Source: Candidatus Glassiibacteriota bacterium
GTDB lineage: Bacteria > Gemmatimonadota > Glassbacteria > GWA2-58-10
Length of the DNA stretch: 8,464 bases
Direction of reading: 5' to 3'
NCBI GenBank assembly: GCA_030604975.1
Contig: JAUVUV010000073.1
Span: 1-8,464 of the forward strand
Position numbers and translations under genes: made by a program. Below, one piece after another: positions 6,919 through 8,464 of this stretch; the stretch's first letter is position 1; each line of letters opens with the position of its first letter. A model generated the notes under the pieces. That model made no database searches. It saw nothing but the letters and a program-made list of their open reading frames with translations, and was not told where the DNA came from.

Positions 6919-7920
6919 ATGGAACCTCTTCGTATAGGACTTATCGGGCTTAATTTCGGTAAAAAACTTATCCGGAGCGGGATTGCAAACGGCAGTGTCG
7001 AGCTGGTGGCCTGTTACAGCCGCACACCGCGTTCGCGAAAGGCATTTGCCGAGGAGTTCGGCTGCGACAGTTGCGAAACCTATCGGGAAATGGTAGAACG
7101 CAATGACCTTGAGGCGGTAATTATTTCCTCTCCGAACCATGACCACCTGGAGCACGCTTACGAGGCCGCTTCACGCGGCAAGCATGTCTTCGTGGATAAG
7201 CCGATCACCAACAGTGTGGCCGAGGCCCGGGAGATGATCACAGTCTGTGAGCAGGCGGGAGTGAAATTGTGTGTCGGGCACAACAGTCGATTTTTCGGCT
7301 CATACAGCAAGATCCGCGAACTGATCAAGGCCGGGCGAATCGGCCAGCCGATTGCGGTGGAATGCCACTGCGGGGCGAGCAACGCTTTCGATCTCAAGCC
7401 AGGCGACTGGCGCCGGAGCGAGGGAACCTGCCCAGGCCTGGCCCTGATCCAGATGGCGATCCACCCGATCGACACTATGCGCACAATACTGGGGGACGTA
7501 GTCAGTGTATCGGCGCATTTCGAAAACGTGATGGTCGAGATGCCAAACCCGGACTTGAACGCGGTGCTCCTGGAATTCGAGTCCGGCACCACTGGGGTGC
7601 TGGTCACCACATACATCCACAATGATTATTACACGATCTGGCATGGCAGCGAGGGTATCCTTCGCTACATGCACTGGCCTGATGATGGGCGTATCGAGCG
7701 GCTGGACAGCGAGGGCCATGTGGATGAGGCCGACCACTGGATCGAGTTCGAGAAAGTGGACAGCCTGGGATTCGAACTGAAAGATTTCCAGCAGGCGGTA
7801 CGCGAGAACCGCGAGCCGGTTGTCACGGGTGAGGAGGGCTTGAAAAGCTTGCTGCCGGTGACTGCAGCCATAGTAAGCGCCAAGTCAGGTCGCCGCGTTT
7901 TTGTGGATGAGTTAATTTAG
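6919..7920 (+). CDS. Gfo/Idh/MocA-family NAD(P)-dependent oxidoreductase
   Basis: 333 residues, normal for this dehydrogenase family, which oxidises or reduces sugars, inositols and related polyols. The N-terminal Rossmann domain spans about 5-120. Its nucleotide loop reads GLIGLNFG (7-14), with Asn where the second glycine of the usual GxG motif would be. SSPNHDHLEHAYEAASRGKH (70-89) is typical of the family, followed by VDKPIT with the predicted catalytic K94, where most members have EKP. The C-terminal domain has GDWRRSEG (162-169) and IHPIDTM (181-187), where H182 and D185 occupy the conserved active-site HxxD. A GGAG site lies 5 nt before the ATG. No signal peptide is evident, so it is probably cytoplasmic. 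It is divergent from glgP and appears monocistronic. The substrate is unknown: the neighbours do not identify it, and these genes are often present in many copies per genome. Confidence 0.93.
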   Translation: MEPLRIGLIGLNFGKKLIRSGIANGSVELVACYSRTPRSRKAFAEEFGCDSCETYREMVERNDLEAVIISSPNHDHLEHAYEAASRGKHVFVDKPITNSVAEAREMITVCEQAGVKLCVGHNSRFFGSYSKIRELIKAGRIGQPIAVECHCGASNAFDLKPGDWRRSEGTCPGLALIQMAIHPIDTMRTILGDVVSVSAHFENVMVEMPNPDLNAVLLEFESGTTGVLVTTYIHNDYYTIWHGSEGILRYMHWPDDGRIERLDSEGHVDEADHWIEFEKVDSLGFELKDFQQAVRENREPVVTGEEGLKSLLPVTAAIVSAKSGRRVFVDELI

Positions 7921-7941
7921 AACTGAAGGGAACGGTTTTTT
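7921..7941 (+). terminator. Weak candidate intrinsic terminator after the oxidoreductase
   Basis: Directly after the stop codon, AACTG and CGGTT can pair (one G-U) around a 7-nt loop, running into six T residues (7936-7941). The stem is short and weak, so the call is doubtful. No stronger hairpin was found in the rest of the convergent gap. Confidence 0.3.
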
Positions 7942-8088
7942 AAGGCAATTCGAAAAGGCAGGTTCTGCTAAGAGAGGCAAGCATATCGACAGGAAAAAAG
8001 TGTTGGGCCAGGCAGCATGTTTTACAAAGCTGTGTATTAGCTGTTCTTTGTTTTAGCTGCTATTTTGAATCCTACTGCCTTTGGCTTT
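7942..8088. other. Convergent intergenic gap, no gene seen
   Basis: Non-coding sequence between two genes that point at each other. It contains AGCTGT at 8028-8033 and 8039-8044 and the near match AGCTGC at 8055-8060, irregularly spaced in AT-rich DNA. GCAGC (8012-8016) and GCTGC (8056-8060) could pair over a long loop. Neither pattern is convincing as a functional element. Confidence 0.4.
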
Positions 8089-8464
8089 TTATCGCCGCCA
8101 ACTCATTGTTTGTCCCTTGGCCGTGGTTTTCGCTTGCTTACTATCCTCCTGGGCGGCTCCTCCATCGCGAGTAACAACAGTGATAATCAGGCGGATAAAA
8201 GGCTTGAAAATCAGTGCAAAAAACCAGTAGACAGGCTCGAAGAGCCTGCCCAGGTTCAGTATGCCGGCAACAACCTCTTTTTTCTCGATTCGCAGTATCT
8301 GGTAAAGGCGTTCCAGATCATCGGAAATTTCCGGGTGCAACTTTTCGATTTCTTCCAACTGTTGCGAGGTTGGCTCTTGTATTTTGGGATATGTTTGAAC
8401 GCTGATTTTGTGTTTGACAGCAAACTTTGTGACCCGCTGAATGTTGGTTTTTATCGGGTTTTTA
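8089..8464 (-). CDS. Unrecognised protein, C-terminal part (N-terminus beyond right edge), one hydrophobic segment
   Basis: On the minus strand this frame is open from the right edge for 124 codons to a TAA at 8089-8091, with no ATG or GTG. The only in-window start is a TTG at 8358 without a good ribosome-binding site, so the gene more likely begins outside the window. In fragment numbering: a lysine-rich beginning (1-27), a charged stretch likely to be helical (QQLEEIEKLHPEISDDLERL, 34-53), a hydrophobic segment (about 75-97) interrupted by K87 and R91, and a hydrophilic tail rich in Lys, Thr and Gln. This could be a peripheral or single-pass membrane protein or an amphipathic membrane anchor. 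I recognise no family. It is convergent with the oxidoreductase. Coding status rests on the open frame and the protein-like composition, and could be wrong. Confidence 0.5.
   Translation of the reverse strand, partial: KNPIKTNIQRVTKFAVKHKISVQTYPKIQEPTSQQLEEIEKLHPEISDDLERLYQILRIEKKEVVAGILNLGRLFEPVYWFFALIFKPFIRLIITVVTRDGGAAQEDSKQAKTTAKGQTMSWRR

Noticed and set aside
6820..7155. 111-codon minus-strand frame over the start of the oxidoreductase
   Set aside because: It overlaps the conserved Rossmann domain of the real gene and its 5' region, and resembles no protein family I know.
8214..8405. 63-codon plus-strand frame at the right edge
   Set aside because: Opposite the better-looking minus-strand frame, and it has no ribosome-binding site or recognisable sequence.

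Overview
The window (8464 bp) looks like ordinary chromosome from a heterotrophic, probably anaerobic or environmental bacterium. Coding DNA is moderately GC-rich and the intergenic gaps are AT-rich. The gene set (long-form alpha-glucan phosphorylase, pyruvate kinase with a DLQGPRIR site, a Gfo/Idh/MocA oxidoreductase, and a non-pyrrolysine MttB homologue beside a stand-alone cobalamin-activation protein) would suit an uncultured bacterial phylum. That placement is a guess and cannot be settled from this DNA. I see no rRNA, tRNA, CRISPR array, IS element or phage gene.

Layout. On the minus strand from the left edge: a partial gene (1-703, running off the edge) for a protein resembling the reactivation domain of B12-dependent methionine synthase, placed 13 bp downstream of a complete MttB-family methyltransferase gene (717-2162). 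A 244-bp gap with a candidate promoter and a dyad separates these from the pyruvate kinase gene (2407-3822). That gene sits 76 bp downstream of an 856-residue alpha-glucan phosphorylase gene (3899-6469). A 449-bp divergent control region (6470-6918) follows, then a plus-strand Gfo/Idh/MocA oxidoreductase (6919-7920). The right end holds an unrecognised, probably partial minus-strand gene (8089-8464) convergent with the oxidoreductase.

How the genes may work together. The glgP-pyk pair is consistent with coordinated release of glucose-1-phosphate from storage glucan and the ATP-yielding last step of glycolysis. The mttB homologue and its cobalamin-activation neighbour form the visible part of a corrinoid methyl-transfer module. 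Its corrinoid protein and second methyltransferase are not in the window and may lie beyond the left edge. No direct link between the two halves is visible.

Most interesting: the partial left-edge gene and its C-terminal cysteine cluster; an 8-bp word repeated three times in the glgP/oxidoreductase control region; a perfect 8-bp-stem hairpin just inside the glgP coding start; an operator-like palindrome on the predicted start site of the oxidoreductase transcript; and a pyruvate kinase active-site signature suggesting independence from potassium. Nothing seen here is clearly an undescribed system.
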